Origin: Novosphingobium naphthalenivorans NBRC 102051
GTDB taxonomy: Bacteria; Pseudomonadota; Alphaproteobacteria; Sphingomonadales; Sphingomonadaceae
Direction of reading: 5' to 3'
Assembly (NCBI RefSeq): GCF_001590985.1
Contig: NZ_BCTX01000003.1
Coordinates: 62,001-126,000, forward strand
Length of the DNA: 64,000 nt
Both the position numbers and the translations under genes were made by a program. Under the pieces are notes generated by a model. The model had not been told where the DNA came from, ran no database searches, and saw only the letters and a program-made list of their open reading frames with translations. Below, in pieces: positions 52,194 through 60,528 of the stretch (within the stretch, counting starts at the first letter, position 1; each line of letters opens with the position of its first letter).

Positions 52194-52970
52194 TTACGCC
52201 GCGACCGGCTCCAGCAGGTCGAGCAGGCTGAGCCGGGAAGCGCCACCGATCAGGATCGGCCTGATGCCAAGCTGGGCCGCCCCTTTGCCATCCGTTTCGG
52301 GATTGTCACCGATCATCACCGCCTCCCCCGGCGCGATCGCCAGCCCCTCGCACGCCCGCTCGAACAGCATGGGACAGGGCTTGCCTATCACGCAGGGCTC
52401 CACGGCCCGTTCGCCCACACAGGCCAGCAATGCCGCCAGCAGCGCGCCGGTTTCCGGCACCACCCGGTTACAGGCCCCTGGGTGAGTCCGGTCGGTGTTG
52501 GCAACGATCAGCCGGGCGCCCTGCCGCAAGGCATTGGCCGCCCTTTCCAGCTTCCCATACGTGAAATGCGCATCGCGCATGAGGACCACGGCCTCGGGGT
52601 TCTCCTGCACGAGGCGCAGCCCCAGCGAGCGGGCAAAGCCGCGCATCCTCGGCACCGAGCACAGCATCACCCGCCGGACGCCCGACTGCGCAACGCTGCA
52701 CAGAGCCTCCACGCCCGCAAGGAATATCCGGTCCGGCGGGAAAGCAACCCCGTGCCCGGCCAGAATCTCTTCGAGATCGGCCGGCAAGTGCGTCGAATTG
52801 TTGGAAACGATCGCCACCCGCTCTGCATTGCGGGTGATGAACTGCTTCGCGCCGGGAAGAATGCGGTTGTTGACAGCGATGCAACCGTCCCAGTCCAGGA
52901 GGACCCCGCGCGCAGCGCTGAGCATGTCACGCTCATCCAAACCGTCCCCACCACGCTGCCTTACGGACAA
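52194..52970 (-). CDS. HAD-superfamily IIA (NagD-like) phosphatase
   Basis: The product is 258 aa. Motif I LLDWDGCI (Asp26, Asp28), motif II IVSNNST, GKPCPMLFE with the motif III Lys, and motif IV GDNPETDGKGA define the HAD-IIA group of NagD, 4-nitrophenyl phosphatase and phosphoglycolate/glycerol-3-phosphate phosphatases. The TTG at 52970 has AGGAG six bases upstream; an internal ATG at 52925 is possible. It converges with the RpiR-family gene (two-base gap) and may release phosphate from the compound brought in by the phn/phospholipase system. The 255 bp upstream contain an AT-rich inverted repeat (aatttca...tgaaatt, 53015-53042) and no gene. Confidence 0.85.
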   Translation of the reverse strand: MSVRQRGGDGLDERDMLSAARGVLLDWDGCIAVNNRILPGAKQFITRNAERVAIVSNNSTHLPADLEEILAGHGVAFPPDRIFLAGVEALCSVAQSGVRRVMLCSVPRMRGFARSLGLRLVQENPEAVVLMRDAHFTYGKLERAANALRQGARLIVANTDRTHPGACNRVVPETGALLAALLACVGERAVEPCVIGKPCPMLFERACEGLAIAPGEAVMIGDNPETDGKGAAQLGIRPILIGGASRLSLLDLLEPVAA

Positions 52971-53225
52971 ATTCTACTCCTCTGGCTCGATAAAGCACGG
53001 CGCCGTTAATACTCAATTTCAAAATCAAATAAATATGAAATTTGCTCATTTTCTGGAGAGGCAATGTCATGCCTGACCTTGCGCGGGCAGAATGACGGAC
53101 AAGGGCAGGCTTTCAGGAACGGGCACAGCCATGCTGGCCATCCGGACATCCACCGGCAGGGTTTTTCGTGACAGGAAACACGTCAAGGCCCGCGTGCCTA
53201 TGCGCAGGCCGCTTCCCGCGCGGGA

Positions 53226-54524
53226 CTATTGCAGAGGCATAAAGAACCGTACAACAGCCTGCGGGGCCGACGGGAAATAGAAGTGCATGTAGCTTGCGGT
53301 CAGGGAACCGCAGCGAAACACCGGCTCGCCCTGGCGCCCGTCTGCGGTGGTTGCCCGGGTCAGAGCCGCCCGTTCCGTTTGCATACGCGAATAGTGGAAA
53401 GTGTGCCCGCGCAAGGTGCCGCCCGGCAGCGCGGCCTGCTGCAGCCCCAGCGCCGCCAGACGCGGCTGCATGACCGCTTTGCCGGGCATCAGCCCCGCCA
53501 TCGGGGCACACGATCCGTCCTGCCCTTCGAGCTCTTCCAGACAAAAGAGCATACCGCCGCATTCCGCGAGGATCGCCTTCGCCGCCGCATGATGGGCTCT
53601 CAGCGATGCGATCATGGGCCGGTTGGCGGACAGGCGCTCCAGATAGAGTTCGGGATAGCCGCCGGGCAGCCAGACCGCGTCGCATTCCGGCAGGGCGGCA
53701 TCGTGCAGCGGCGAGAAAAACGCCAGCCGGGCGCCCATGGCCTCAAGGCAGGCCACATTGGCAGGGTAGATAAATCCGAAGGCGGCATCGCGGGCAACGG
53801 CGATGGCGACGCCCTCAAGGAGCCTTTCCGGCCCATTCCCGGCAGCAGGCGCGGCAAAAGCCACTTCCGGGGGCAGCCATCCGGCAGCGGCGGGCAAGTT
53901 GGCCGCCGCGCGGTCCAGCCGGGCATCGAGATCGGCGATCTCGGCTGCCTGCACGAGGCCCAGATGGCGTTCGGGAAAGGCCGCCGCGGCATCGCGCGGC
54001 AAGGCGCCCAGCCATGTGATCGAGGGCGGCAGGCTCTCTTCGAGCATCTGCGCATGACGCGCGCTGCCCACGCGGTTGGCCAGCACCGCGGCAAGAGTCA
54101 CATCCTTGCGGTAGCTGGCGAGCCCATGGGCCAGCGCCCCGAACGTCTGCGCCATCGCCGATCCATCGATCACCGCCAGCACCGGCAGACCGAAGCACGC
54201 GGCAAGATCGGCGGCGGAAGGATTGCCGTCATAAAGACCCATGACGCCTTCGACGAGAATGACATCGGCTTCCTGCGCCGCCTCATGCAGCAGGCGGCGG
54301 CATTCGTCCTCGCCCACCATGAACAGGTCGAGCTGGTGCACCGGGGCGCCGCTCGCCTGTTCGAGGATCATCGGGTCGAGGAAGTCCGGCCCACACTTGA
54401 ACACGCGCACGCGCCGCCCGGCCTTGCGGTGCAGCCGCGCGAGCGCGGCCGTCACCAGAGTCTTGCCCTGCCCCGAAGCTGGAGCGGAGACCAGAAAGGC
54501 CGGGCAACGCGCCGTTTTGGTCAC
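53226..54524 (-). CDS. cobB: cobyrinate a,c-diamide synthase
   Basis: The product is 432 aa (CbiA/CobB family). The P-loop SAPASGQGKT (~13-22) begins an ATPase domain with FKCGPDFLDP and VEGVMGLYDG. The C-terminal glutamine amidotransferase domain has LPGGYPELY and AECGGMLFCLEEL, whose Cys attacks glutamine. It amidates the a- and c-carboxylates of the corrin ring. The GTG start overlaps the cobO stop (GTGA). It is the last gene of a riboswitch-controlled three-gene unit. Its presence means that the cell can handle cobyrinate-level precursors, even though no ring-building gene is in view. Confidence 0.95.
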   Translation of the reverse strand: MTKTARCPAFLVSAPASGQGKTLVTAALARLHRKAGRRVRVFKCGPDFLDPMILEQASGAPVHQLDLFMVGEDECRRLLHEAAQEADVILVEGVMGLYDGNPSAADLAACFGLPVLAVIDGSAMAQTFGALAHGLASYRKDVTLAAVLANRVGSARHAQMLEESLPPSITWLGALPRDAAAAFPERHLGLVQAAEIADLDARLDRAAANLPAAAGWLPPEVAFAAPAAGNGPERLLEGVAIAVARDAAFGFIYPANVACLEAMGARLAFFSPLHDAALPECDAVWLPGGYPELYLERLSANRPMIASLRAHHAAAKAILAECGGMLFCLEELEGQDGSCAPMAGLMPGKAVMQPRLAALGLQQAALPGGTLRGHTFHYSRMQTERAALTRATTADGRQGEPVFRCGSLTASYMHFYFPSAPQAVVRFFMPLQ

Positions 54525-55138
54525 AGATCGATGCCCACTTGCGCCCGCACGCCTGCGCGGAAAGCGTGCTTCTCGTCGCGGATCGCGCTGACCGTATCGG
54601 CCAGATCAACCAGATCGGCATGGGCAGCGCGGCCGGTGATGACGACGTGCTGCATGTCCGGACGGTTCCGGATCGGCGGCAGCACTTCGTCCAGCGAGAG
54701 GTAGCGGTAATTGATGAGATAGGTCAGCTCATCGAGCACCACCAGCGACACGGCGGGATCGGCCAGCGCCTGCTTCGCCTTCTCCCACCCGGCCCGGGCC
54801 GTGGCGATGTCACGCCGCAGGTCCTGCGTTTCCCAGGTGAAGCCCTCGCCGCAATTCTCCCAGGTCACGCCCGGCTGGCGGGATAGGAAGGCGCGTTCGC
54901 CCACGTCTTCCTTGCCCTTGATGAACTGGAACACCGCCGCCGTCCGCCCATAGCCGAGCGTGCGCGCGACCATGCCGAAGGCGCTGGAGGACTTGCCCTT
55001 GCCGTTTCCGGTGAGGACCAGCACCAGCCCCTTGTCCACTTTGGCGGCGGCGATCTTCGCATCGACCACCGCCTTGTGCTTGCGGGTGCGTTCCTTGTGG
55101 CGGCGTTCCTCTTCGGTGAGGTCTTCCGTGACGCTCAC
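54521..55138 (-). CDS. cobO: cob(I)yrinic acid a,c-diamide adenosyltransferase
   Basis: The product is 205 aa. I start at the GTG at 55138, which overlaps the stop of the membrane protein gene (GTGA). The frame upstream is antisense to that gene. The P-loop TGNGKGKSSSAFG (~43-55) and VSLVVLDELTYLINYRYL are typical of the CobO/BtuR type. It adds the 5'-deoxyadenosyl group to cob(I)alamin or its precursors. It is complete in length. Its place between the membrane protein and cobB supports a corrinoid salvage unit. Confidence 0.95.
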   Translation of the reverse strand: MSVTEDLTEEERRHKERTRKHKAVVDAKIAAAKVDKGLVLVLTGNGKGKSSSAFGMVARTLGYGRTAAVFQFIKGKEDVGERAFLSRQPGVTWENCGEGFTWETQDLRRDIATARAGWEKAKQALADPAVSLVVLDELTYLINYRYLSLDEVLPPIRNRPDMQHVVITGRAAHADLVDLADTVSAIRDEKHAFRAGVRAQVGIDL

Positions 55139-55719
55139 CGCGTAGGCTCGCGGCGCAGGTCCGGCCGGGCCGTGAGCAGGAGAGCCCACAGCGCCACGGC
55201 AACCCCGGCCCACATCAGGCTCGACATCAGCGCAAACGGGAAATAGCGCGCGATGCGGGGCAGGAATTCGGAGACCGTGGGATCGGGAAAGCGCCCGCCG
55301 AGGAAATAGAACCCGCCGCTGGAAAACAGGTGCGAGACGAAAGTCGCCGCGACCAGCAGCACGGCCGCGCCCGGCAGCGACTGCAGGCGTTCGGGCAGGC
55401 GCGCGGCATAGCGGCCCGCCAGCCACATCACCCCATAGGCCGGGATCAGCATGGCGTAGGCGGGCGTATAGCAGAAGTCCGATACGCCCAGCATCGAGAT
55501 CGACACGACGTCGATCGCATAGCCGAGCGCGAACAGCCCCGCGAAACCGGCAAAGCGGCGCACGAAATAGCCAAGTACGAAATAGCTGGCGAGCGCCGTG
55601 CTCGGGATGTGGACCAGATGCGTCAGCGCGTGCGAGCGCGTCAGCAGCATCACGGCGGCAAGAATGCCGAAAACCGTCAGTTCGAAACGGTTGAATTGCA
55701 AAGCGGTGGAACGCAACAT
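55135..55719 (-). CDS. riboswitch-controlled membrane protein, candidate corrinoid/cobalt transporter component
   Basis: The product is 194 aa from the ATG at 55719 (GGAG nine bases upstream). The frame extends to 55800 without support. It has about six membrane helices with short polar loops, the size and shape of ECF-transporter S components. FVLGYFVRRFAGFAGLFALGYAIDVVSISMLGV and FCYTPAYAMLIPAYGVMWLAG are the most distinctive stretches. It is the first gene after a cobalamin riboswitch and is co-translated with cobO. No BtuCDF genes are in the window, so it could serve in inner-membrane corrinoid uptake. This is inference from context, not from a known motif. Confidence 0.65.
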   Translation of the reverse strand: MLRSTALQFNRFELTVFGILAAVMLLTRSHALTHLVHIPSTALASYFVLGYFVRRFAGFAGLFALGYAIDVVSISMLGVSDFCYTPAYAMLIPAYGVMWLAGRYAARLPERLQSLPGAAVLLVAATFVSHLFSSGGFYFLGGRFPDPTVSEFLPRIARYFPFALMSSLMWAGVAVALWALLLTARPDLRREPTR

Positions 55720-55939
55720 CGTCAGTATCTCCGGACAAGGTCGGGAGGAATGCGTCTGGGTGCGCAGGCCGAACGCGGCCTGCGCGGGAGCCAGGGGCAA
55801 AAAGCCCCGGAAGGTTCAGCAGTTCGGCATGACTTCACAGGCTCCCTTCGACGCGACACACGAATGTCGTCCGCCAAGGGATGTCCCCGCATCAGCGAGG
55901 CCCTCGTCCGCCCGGTTCATCCCGCCCGCGCGAAGGAAC

Positions 55940-56118
55940 GACGGCATCGGGCCGGTTTCCTGACTACCCGGTTCATCGCGCTGGCCGCCGCCTTCTCGGG
56001 AGGAAACCTCCCAATGGCATGTGACGGTGCGCTCACCGGTTACAGTTGCGGGAGCAGTGCCGGTTTCGGCAGCTTTCGCCGCCGTCCGGACTTCCCGATT
56101 AAGCCCTTTCGGGCACCC
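55940..56118 (-). ncRNA. cobalamin riboswitch (leader of membrane protein-cobO-cobB)
   Basis: On the minus strand the element runs from GGTGCCCGAAAGGGCTTAAT (56117-56098) through the conserved core CTCCCGCAACTGTAACCGG (56054-56036) and the GCCATTGGGAGG box (~56020) to GTCAGGAAACCGGC (~55965-55952). This is the order seen in AdoCbl riboswitches. About 220 nt of leader, including a ggggc-ttttt-gcccc hairpin near 55800, separate it from the ATG and could contain the expression platform. Confidence 0.85.
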
Positions 56119-56208
56119 GATACGCCCTCCCGATTAAGCGAGGTTGTCCCGCTCCGCAAGCATATTGCACTTGCACACAGCCTGCCTGCACGATAGTTGC
56201 CGCGCCGC

Positions 56209-56372
56209 GACAGGTTCCCCGACAAGGGATCAAAAGGGAACCGGGTGAGAAACCCGGGCTGCCCCTGCAACTGTAAGCGGCGAGCCATCCGGCCACTACG
56301 CCATTGGGACCACACGGTCCTGAGAAGGCGGCCGGACCGGCCCTGACCCGCGAGCCAGGAGACCTGCCTGAC
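56209..56372 (+). ncRNA. cobalamin riboswitch (leader of btuB-cob operon)
   Basis: On the plus strand, GGGAACCGGGTGAGAAACCC (56237-56256) leads into GCCCCTGCAACTGTAAG (56261-56277), then GCCATTGGGA (56300-56309), CTGAGAAGGCGG and GAGCCAGGAGACCTGCC (56352-56368), the classic B12-box series. About 225 nt of further leader precede the btuB ATG at 56599 and would hold the expression platform. It is divergent from the minus-strand riboswitch, with roughly 90 bp between them for two promoters. Confidence 0.95.
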
Positions 56373-56598
56373 GCAGTCGTTCTTCATCCGGGCAGGGTGC
56401 ACCGGGTGTTCGAGGGCCCTGGCGTGACGTGAAGAGCGTCCAGCAGGGTCATCCCTCGCGCAACGACAGCCACCGCCTTGCCGGCCAGATCCGTGCGAGG
56501 GGCGTCGTGTCGGGCTCACTTGTGAGCGTGCGGGAGCGTTCCTTCGTGCGGATTGCAACCGGCGGGCACAACGCCGTTTGCATGAAGGGACCTGTCCC

Positions 56599-58533
56599 AT
56601 GTCCAAATTGATCCGCCTGGCCGCCATTCCGGCCGCGCCCGTTCTTCTCTCCGTTACTCTCCCCTCCCCGGCATTCGCCGATGATGCGCCGGATGACAGC
56701 ATCGTCGTCACGGCGCTGCGCACGCCGGTCGCGGCGGACCGCGTATCCTCCAGCGTCACCGTGCTCGACGAAGCCGCGATTGTCGAAAACCAGCCGATCG
56801 CGCTGACCGACATCCTGCTGCGCACGCCCGGCATCAGCCTGTCGCGCAACGGCGGTTACGGCACCACCACCAGCTTGCGCATCCGCGGTGCGGACGGCGG
56901 CCAGACCGTGATGGTGCTGGACGGAATGCGCCTGTCCGACCCCTCCTCGACCGCAGGCGGCTTCGGCTTTGCCAACCTGCTGCTCGACGATGCCGAACGC
57001 ATCGAGATCCTGCGCGGACCGCAGTCGATCCTGTGGGGCAGCGATGCCATTGGCGGCGTCGTCAACGTCACCACCCGCAAGCCCGAAAAGGCGCTGGAAG
57101 GCAGCTTCGCCGCGGAAGGCGGCAGCCATGACACGTTCTCTGCCCGCGCCGGCGTGGGCGGCACCAGCAAAACCGTCGACTGGCGCCTGTCCGGCTCCAC
57201 CTTCACGACCGGCGGCATCTCGGCGCGCGCCAATGGCACCGAGGCCGACGGCTACCGCCGCAGCGCCGCCAGCGGCACCGTGACTGTGCATCTTGCCCCG
57301 CAGGTCTCGCTCGACTTGCGCGGATACTACTCCGACGCGCGCAACGATTTCGACGGCTATGCGGGCGATTCTCCCAGCTTCGGGCTGACCCAGGAATGGT
57401 CGGGCTATGCCGGGCTCAATTTCGGCCTGCTGGACGGGCATTTCACCAACCGCCTCGCCGTGACGCAATCGGTAACGGATCGCGAGAACTACGATCCCAC
57501 CCGCGACGTCCGCCCGCTCAATTTCGACGCGCACGGCCGGGTCCGCCGCTTCGAATACCAGGGCACCTACAGCTTTTCGGACGCGATCCAGCTCCTGTTC
57601 GGAGCGGAGCGCGAGGAACAGCGGATGACCACCGCCTCCCCTTCGAACAGCACGGCGGCCTATGCGAAGACACCGCACAAGGCCGATACCAACAGCATCT
57701 ATGGCCAGTTGCGCGTCACGCCGGTGACGGGCCTCACGCTTGATGGCGGCATGCGTTACGACCACCAGTCGCGCTTCGGCGGCAATACCGTGGTGAGCAC
57801 CGGCGCAGCCTATACGCCCAACGGCGGCACCACGGTCCTGCGCGCCAGCTATAGCGAAGGCTACAAGGCGCCTTCGCTTTACCAGCTGTTCAGCGCCTAT
57901 GGCGTGGCGGACCTCGGCCCCGAAAAGGCCAAGGGCTGGGAAGTGGGCGCGGAGCAGAGCCTCGGCCAGATCCTGCGCGTCTCGGCCACCTGGTTCGATC
58001 GCGATACCGACAATCTGATCGACTTCGCCTATTGCCCCACCAGCGGCACTCTGCCCGACGCGTGCTATATCCCGGGCACCACCACGACCCGCTTCGGCTA
58101 CTACGCCAATGTCGACAAGAGCCATGCCCGAGGCCTCGAACTCGCAGGCTCGGCGCGCTGGAAAGTGCTCTTCGCCGAAGCCAATTACAGCTGGATCGAG
58201 GCCGAAGACCGCACGCCGGACAGCAGCACTTATGGCCGCCAGCTCGCCCGCGTGCCGCGCCATCTCGCCAATGCCGAAGCGGGCGTGGAACTGCCCTCGG
58301 GCATTCGCACCAGCGTGGCGGCGCGCTATTCGGGGCGGACCTTCGACAGCACCAGCGGCACGACCCAACTCGGCAGCTACTGGCTGTTCGACGTGCGCGC
58401 GCAATGGCCGGTCACGGACGGGCTGATGCTGCAGGGCCGGGTCGAGAACCTCGCGGACAAGACCTATCAGACCGCGGGCGGCTATTCGGCGCTTGGGCGG
58501 ACATTCTACCTGGGCCTGAGGAGCCGCTTCTGA
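56599..58533 (+). CDS. btuB: TonB-dependent cobalamin receptor
   Basis: The product is 644 aa from the ATG at 56599 (gaaggga eight bases upstream). The signal peptide ends SPAFADD. The TonB-box-like DDSIVVTALRTP starts the plug, which continues with LRTPGISLSRNGGYGTTTSLRIRG and GPQSILWGSDAIGGVVNVTT. The 22-strand-type barrel ends GRTFYLGLRSRF with the terminal Phe. Size and plug sequence agree with BtuB. Position directly behind a cobalamin riboswitch makes the ligand almost certain. The stop overlaps the DUF1636 gene start (TGATG). Confidence 0.95.
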   Translation: MSKLIRLAAIPAAPVLLSVTLPSPAFADDAPDDSIVVTALRTPVAADRVSSSVTVLDEAAIVENQPIALTDILLRTPGISLSRNGGYGTTTSLRIRGADGGQTVMVLDGMRLSDPSSTAGGFGFANLLLDDAERIEILRGPQSILWGSDAIGGVVNVTTRKPEKALEGSFAAEGGSHDTFSARAGVGGTSKTVDWRLSGSTFTTGGISARANGTEADGYRRSAASGTVTVHLAPQVSLDLRGYYSDARNDFDGYAGDSPSFGLTQEWSGYAGLNFGLLDGHFTNRLAVTQSVTDRENYDPTRDVRPLNFDAHGRVRRFEYQGTYSFSDAIQLLFGAEREEQRMTTASPSNSTAAYAKTPHKADTNSIYGQLRVTPVTGLTLDGGMRYDHQSRFGGNTVVSTGAAYTPNGGTTVLRASYSEGYKAPSLYQLFSAYGVADLGPEKAKGWEVGAEQSLGQILRVSATWFDRDTDNLIDFAYCPTSGTLPDACYIPGTTTTRFGYYANVDKSHARGLELAGSARWKVLFAEANYSWIEAEDRTPDSSTYGRQLARVPRHLANAEAGVELPSGIRTSVAARYSGRTFDSTSGTTQLGSYWLFDVRAQWPVTDGLMLQGRVENLADKTYQTAGGYSALGRTFYLGLRSRF

Positions 58534-58940
58534 TGCTGCGCGCGGCAGAGCCCGGAGCGGCAGTGGTGGTCTGTTCCACCTGCCGCTTCAGCGCCGCCGC
58601 GCGCGAGGAGGAAGGCGGGCAGCCCGGCGGCGTGCTGCTCGCCGAAACCCTGCGGGCGGTGCAGACGGAAGACCCGGAGCTTGCAGGCGTGGCAGTGCAG
58701 GAAATGCCCTGCCTCTTCGCCTGCAAGCGCCATTGCACCGTCCACATCCGCGCGCCCGGCAAAGTCGGCTACGTGCTGGGCGACTTCGCGCCGGACCGCG
58801 AAGCCGCCCGCGCCATTCTGGAATATGCCGCCCGCCATGCCGCCAGCGATGAAGGCGTGGTGCCTTATGCCCAGTGGCCCGAGGGCGTGAAGGGCCACTT
58901 CATCACCCGCACGCCGCCCGAAGGATACCTCTGCACATGA
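58533..58940 (+). CDS. DUF1636 cysteine-rich protein
   Basis: The product is 135 aa. It has VVVCSTCRF near the N-terminus and MPCLFACKRHCTVHIRA in the middle, five cysteines spaced like a thioredoxin-like [2Fe-2S] or metal-binding fold. This is the DUF1636 family, often encoded beside cobalamin genes. The ATG overlaps the btuB stop by one base, and the stop overlaps the cobT ATG (ATGA). A role in cobalt handling or in redox steps of corrinoid adenosylation fits the location. The function has not been settled as far as I know. Confidence 0.85.
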   Translation: MLRAAEPGAAVVVCSTCRFSAAAREEEGGQPGGVLLAETLRAVQTEDPELAGVAVQEMPCLFACKRHCTVHIRAPGKVGYVLGDFAPDREAARAILEYAARHAASDEGVVPYAQWPEGVKGHFITRTPPEGYLCT

Positions 58941-59953
58941 TCCGCTTTGCCGATCGCGCTGCCTTTACGGCGGCCCTCTCCACCCTGCCCGCCCCGGCCG
59001 AGGCCGCCATCGCGGCAGCCCGCGCGCGTCAGGCCGAATTGACCAAGCCCGCCGGCTCGCTCGGGCGGCTGGAGGAAATCGCCGTGTTCATGGCCGGATG
59101 GCAGGACACGCCGCGCCCCCGGATCGACCGGGTCCAAGCCGTGGTCTTCGCCGGCAACCACGGCGTCGCCGCGCGCGGGGTCAGCGCTTTCCCGGTGGAA
59201 GTGACCGTGCAGATGGTCGCCAATTTTCAGGCCGGGGGCGCGGCCATCAATGCCTTGTGCAGAGCGTGCGGAGCGGAGCTTTCAGTCGTACCGCTCGATC
59301 TCGACCGGCCCACCGGCGACATCTGCGAAGAGGCCGCGATGAGCGAGGCGGAATGCCTTGCCGCGCTCAATGCCGGAGCGGCGGCCGTCAAAGCGGACAC
59401 GCAACTGCTGTTGGTGGGCGAAATGGGCATCGGCAATACGACCCCCGCCTCCGCGCTGTGCGCCGCTGCCTTCGGCGGCGAGGCCGCGCAGTGGTGCGGC
59501 AAGGGTTCGGGCATCGACAGCGAAGGCGTAGCGCGCAAGATCGGCGCGGTGGAGCAGGCCCTGGCCCTGCACCTGCCGGATTGCGGCGATGCGTTCGAGA
59601 CGCTGCGCCGTCTTGGCGGGCGCGAAATCGTGGCCATGGCAGGCGCAATCCTGGCTGCCCGGCTGATGCGCGTTCCGGTGCTGCTGGACGGCTTCATCGC
59701 CTGCGCATCCATTGCCCCGCTGGTGGCGCAAGTGCCCGGCTTCACGGACCATTGCCTTGCCGCGCATTGCTCGGCCGAAGCCGGGCATATCCGCCTTCTC
59801 GGCCATTTCGGACTGGAACCCTTGCTCCACCTCGGGATGCGGCTGGGCGAAGGATCGGGCGCCGCCACCGCCGTTCCCATCCTGCGCGCGGCGCTGGCCG
59901 CGCACGCCGAGATGGCGACATTCGCCGAAGCCGCGGTGGCCAGCGGATCATGA
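58937..59953 (+). CDS. cobT: nicotinate-nucleotide--dimethylbenzimidazole phosphoribosyltransferase
   Basis: The product is 338 aa. TKPAGSLGRLEEIAVFMAGWQ near residue 35, VVFAGNHGVAARGVSAFP, the GEMGIGNTTPASAL loop and GKGSGIDSEG form the nucleotide and base sites. The C-terminal LGMRLGEGSGAATA carries the catalytic Glu (Glu317 in the Salmonella enzyme). It makes alpha-ribazole phosphate from nicotinate mononucleotide and the lower-ligand base. Start and stop both overlap neighbouring genes by four bases (ATGA), so it is part of a tightly coupled series. Confidence 0.96.
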   Translation: MIRFADRAAFTAALSTLPAPAEAAIAAARARQAELTKPAGSLGRLEEIAVFMAGWQDTPRPRIDRVQAVVFAGNHGVAARGVSAFPVEVTVQMVANFQAGGAAINALCRACGAELSVVPLDLDRPTGDICEEAAMSEAECLAALNAGAAAVKADTQLLLVGEMGIGNTTPASALCAAAFGGEAAQWCGKGSGIDSEGVARKIGAVEQALALHLPDCGDAFETLRRLGGREIVAMAGAILAARLMRVPVLLDGFIACASIAPLVAQVPGFTDHCLAAHCSAEAGHIRLLGHFGLEPLLHLGMRLGEGSGAATAVPILRAALAAHAEMATFAEAAVASGS

Positions 59954-60528
59954 CGGCCCGCGTCGTCCATTTGCTGCGGCACGGCCCTCCTGCCCGCACG
60001 GGGCTGCTGCTGGGCCATCTGGACGAACCGCCGCTCGCGGCCGAATGCCCGGTCATGCTCGGCCGCGTGGCGCACCTGCCGGTCCGCTCGATCGTCAGCT
60101 CGGATTTGCGCCGCACCAGTATCCAGGCGGCGCACCTTGCGGAATGGCTGGACGTGCCCTTCCTGCGCGATCCATGCTGGCGCGAGCTGGATTTCGGCGC
60201 GTGGGACGGGCTGTCTCCCGAGGATATCGACGAGGCAGCCCTCTCCCGCTTCTGGGAAGACCCCGATGCCAGCCCGCCGCCGCAAGGCGAGCGCTGGTCG
60301 GACTTGTGCCGGCGCGTGCACGAGGGTCTTGCCGGGCTCTCGACCGAAACGCTCGTCGTCACCCACGCAGGGGCCATGCGCGCCGCGCTTTCGGTGCTGA
60401 CCGGGCTGGACCACCGCGGGGTCTGGGCGATCGACCTGCCCTATCGCGCCCTCGTCTCGCTGCGGATCTGGCCGGGGCGGCCGCTGTCCGGCCAGATCAT
60501 CGGGCTTGAAACCGGGTATCGCGAATGA
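59950..60528 (+). CDS. cobC: alpha-ribazole phosphatase (histidine phosphatase family)
   Basis: The product is 192 aa. HLLRHGPP (Arg10, His11, Gly12) is the phosphohistidine motif. SSDLRRTSIQAA, RELDFGAWDGLSPEDI and TLVVTHAGAMRAAL supply the second Arg, Glu and His of the phosphatase pocket. The enzyme dephosphorylates alpha-ribazole-5'-phosphate made by CobT, or adenosylcobalamin-5'-phosphate. Its position between cobT and cobS supports this over other histidine phosphatases. The start overlaps the cobT stop, and the stop overlaps the cobS ATG. Confidence 0.9.
   Translation: MTARVVHLLRHGPPARTGLLLGHLDEPPLAAECPVMLGRVAHLPVRSIVSSDLRRTSIQAAHLAEWLDVPFLRDPCWRELDFGAWDGLSPEDIDEAALSRFWEDPDASPPPQGERWSDLCRRVHEGLAGLSTETLVVTHAGAMRAALSVLTGLDHRGVWAIDLPYRALVSLRIWPGRPLSGQIIGLETGYRE

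Noticed and set aside
54521..55738. CobO with a 200-residue N-terminal extension
   Set aside because: The extension is the antisense of the membrane protein gene. The GTG at 55138 gives a normal-length CobO and a GTGA overlap with the preceding stop.
56449..58404. Minus-strand 651-codon frame opposite btuB
   Set aside because: It is an antisense shadow of a well-supported TonB receptor, and its start would lie inside btuB.
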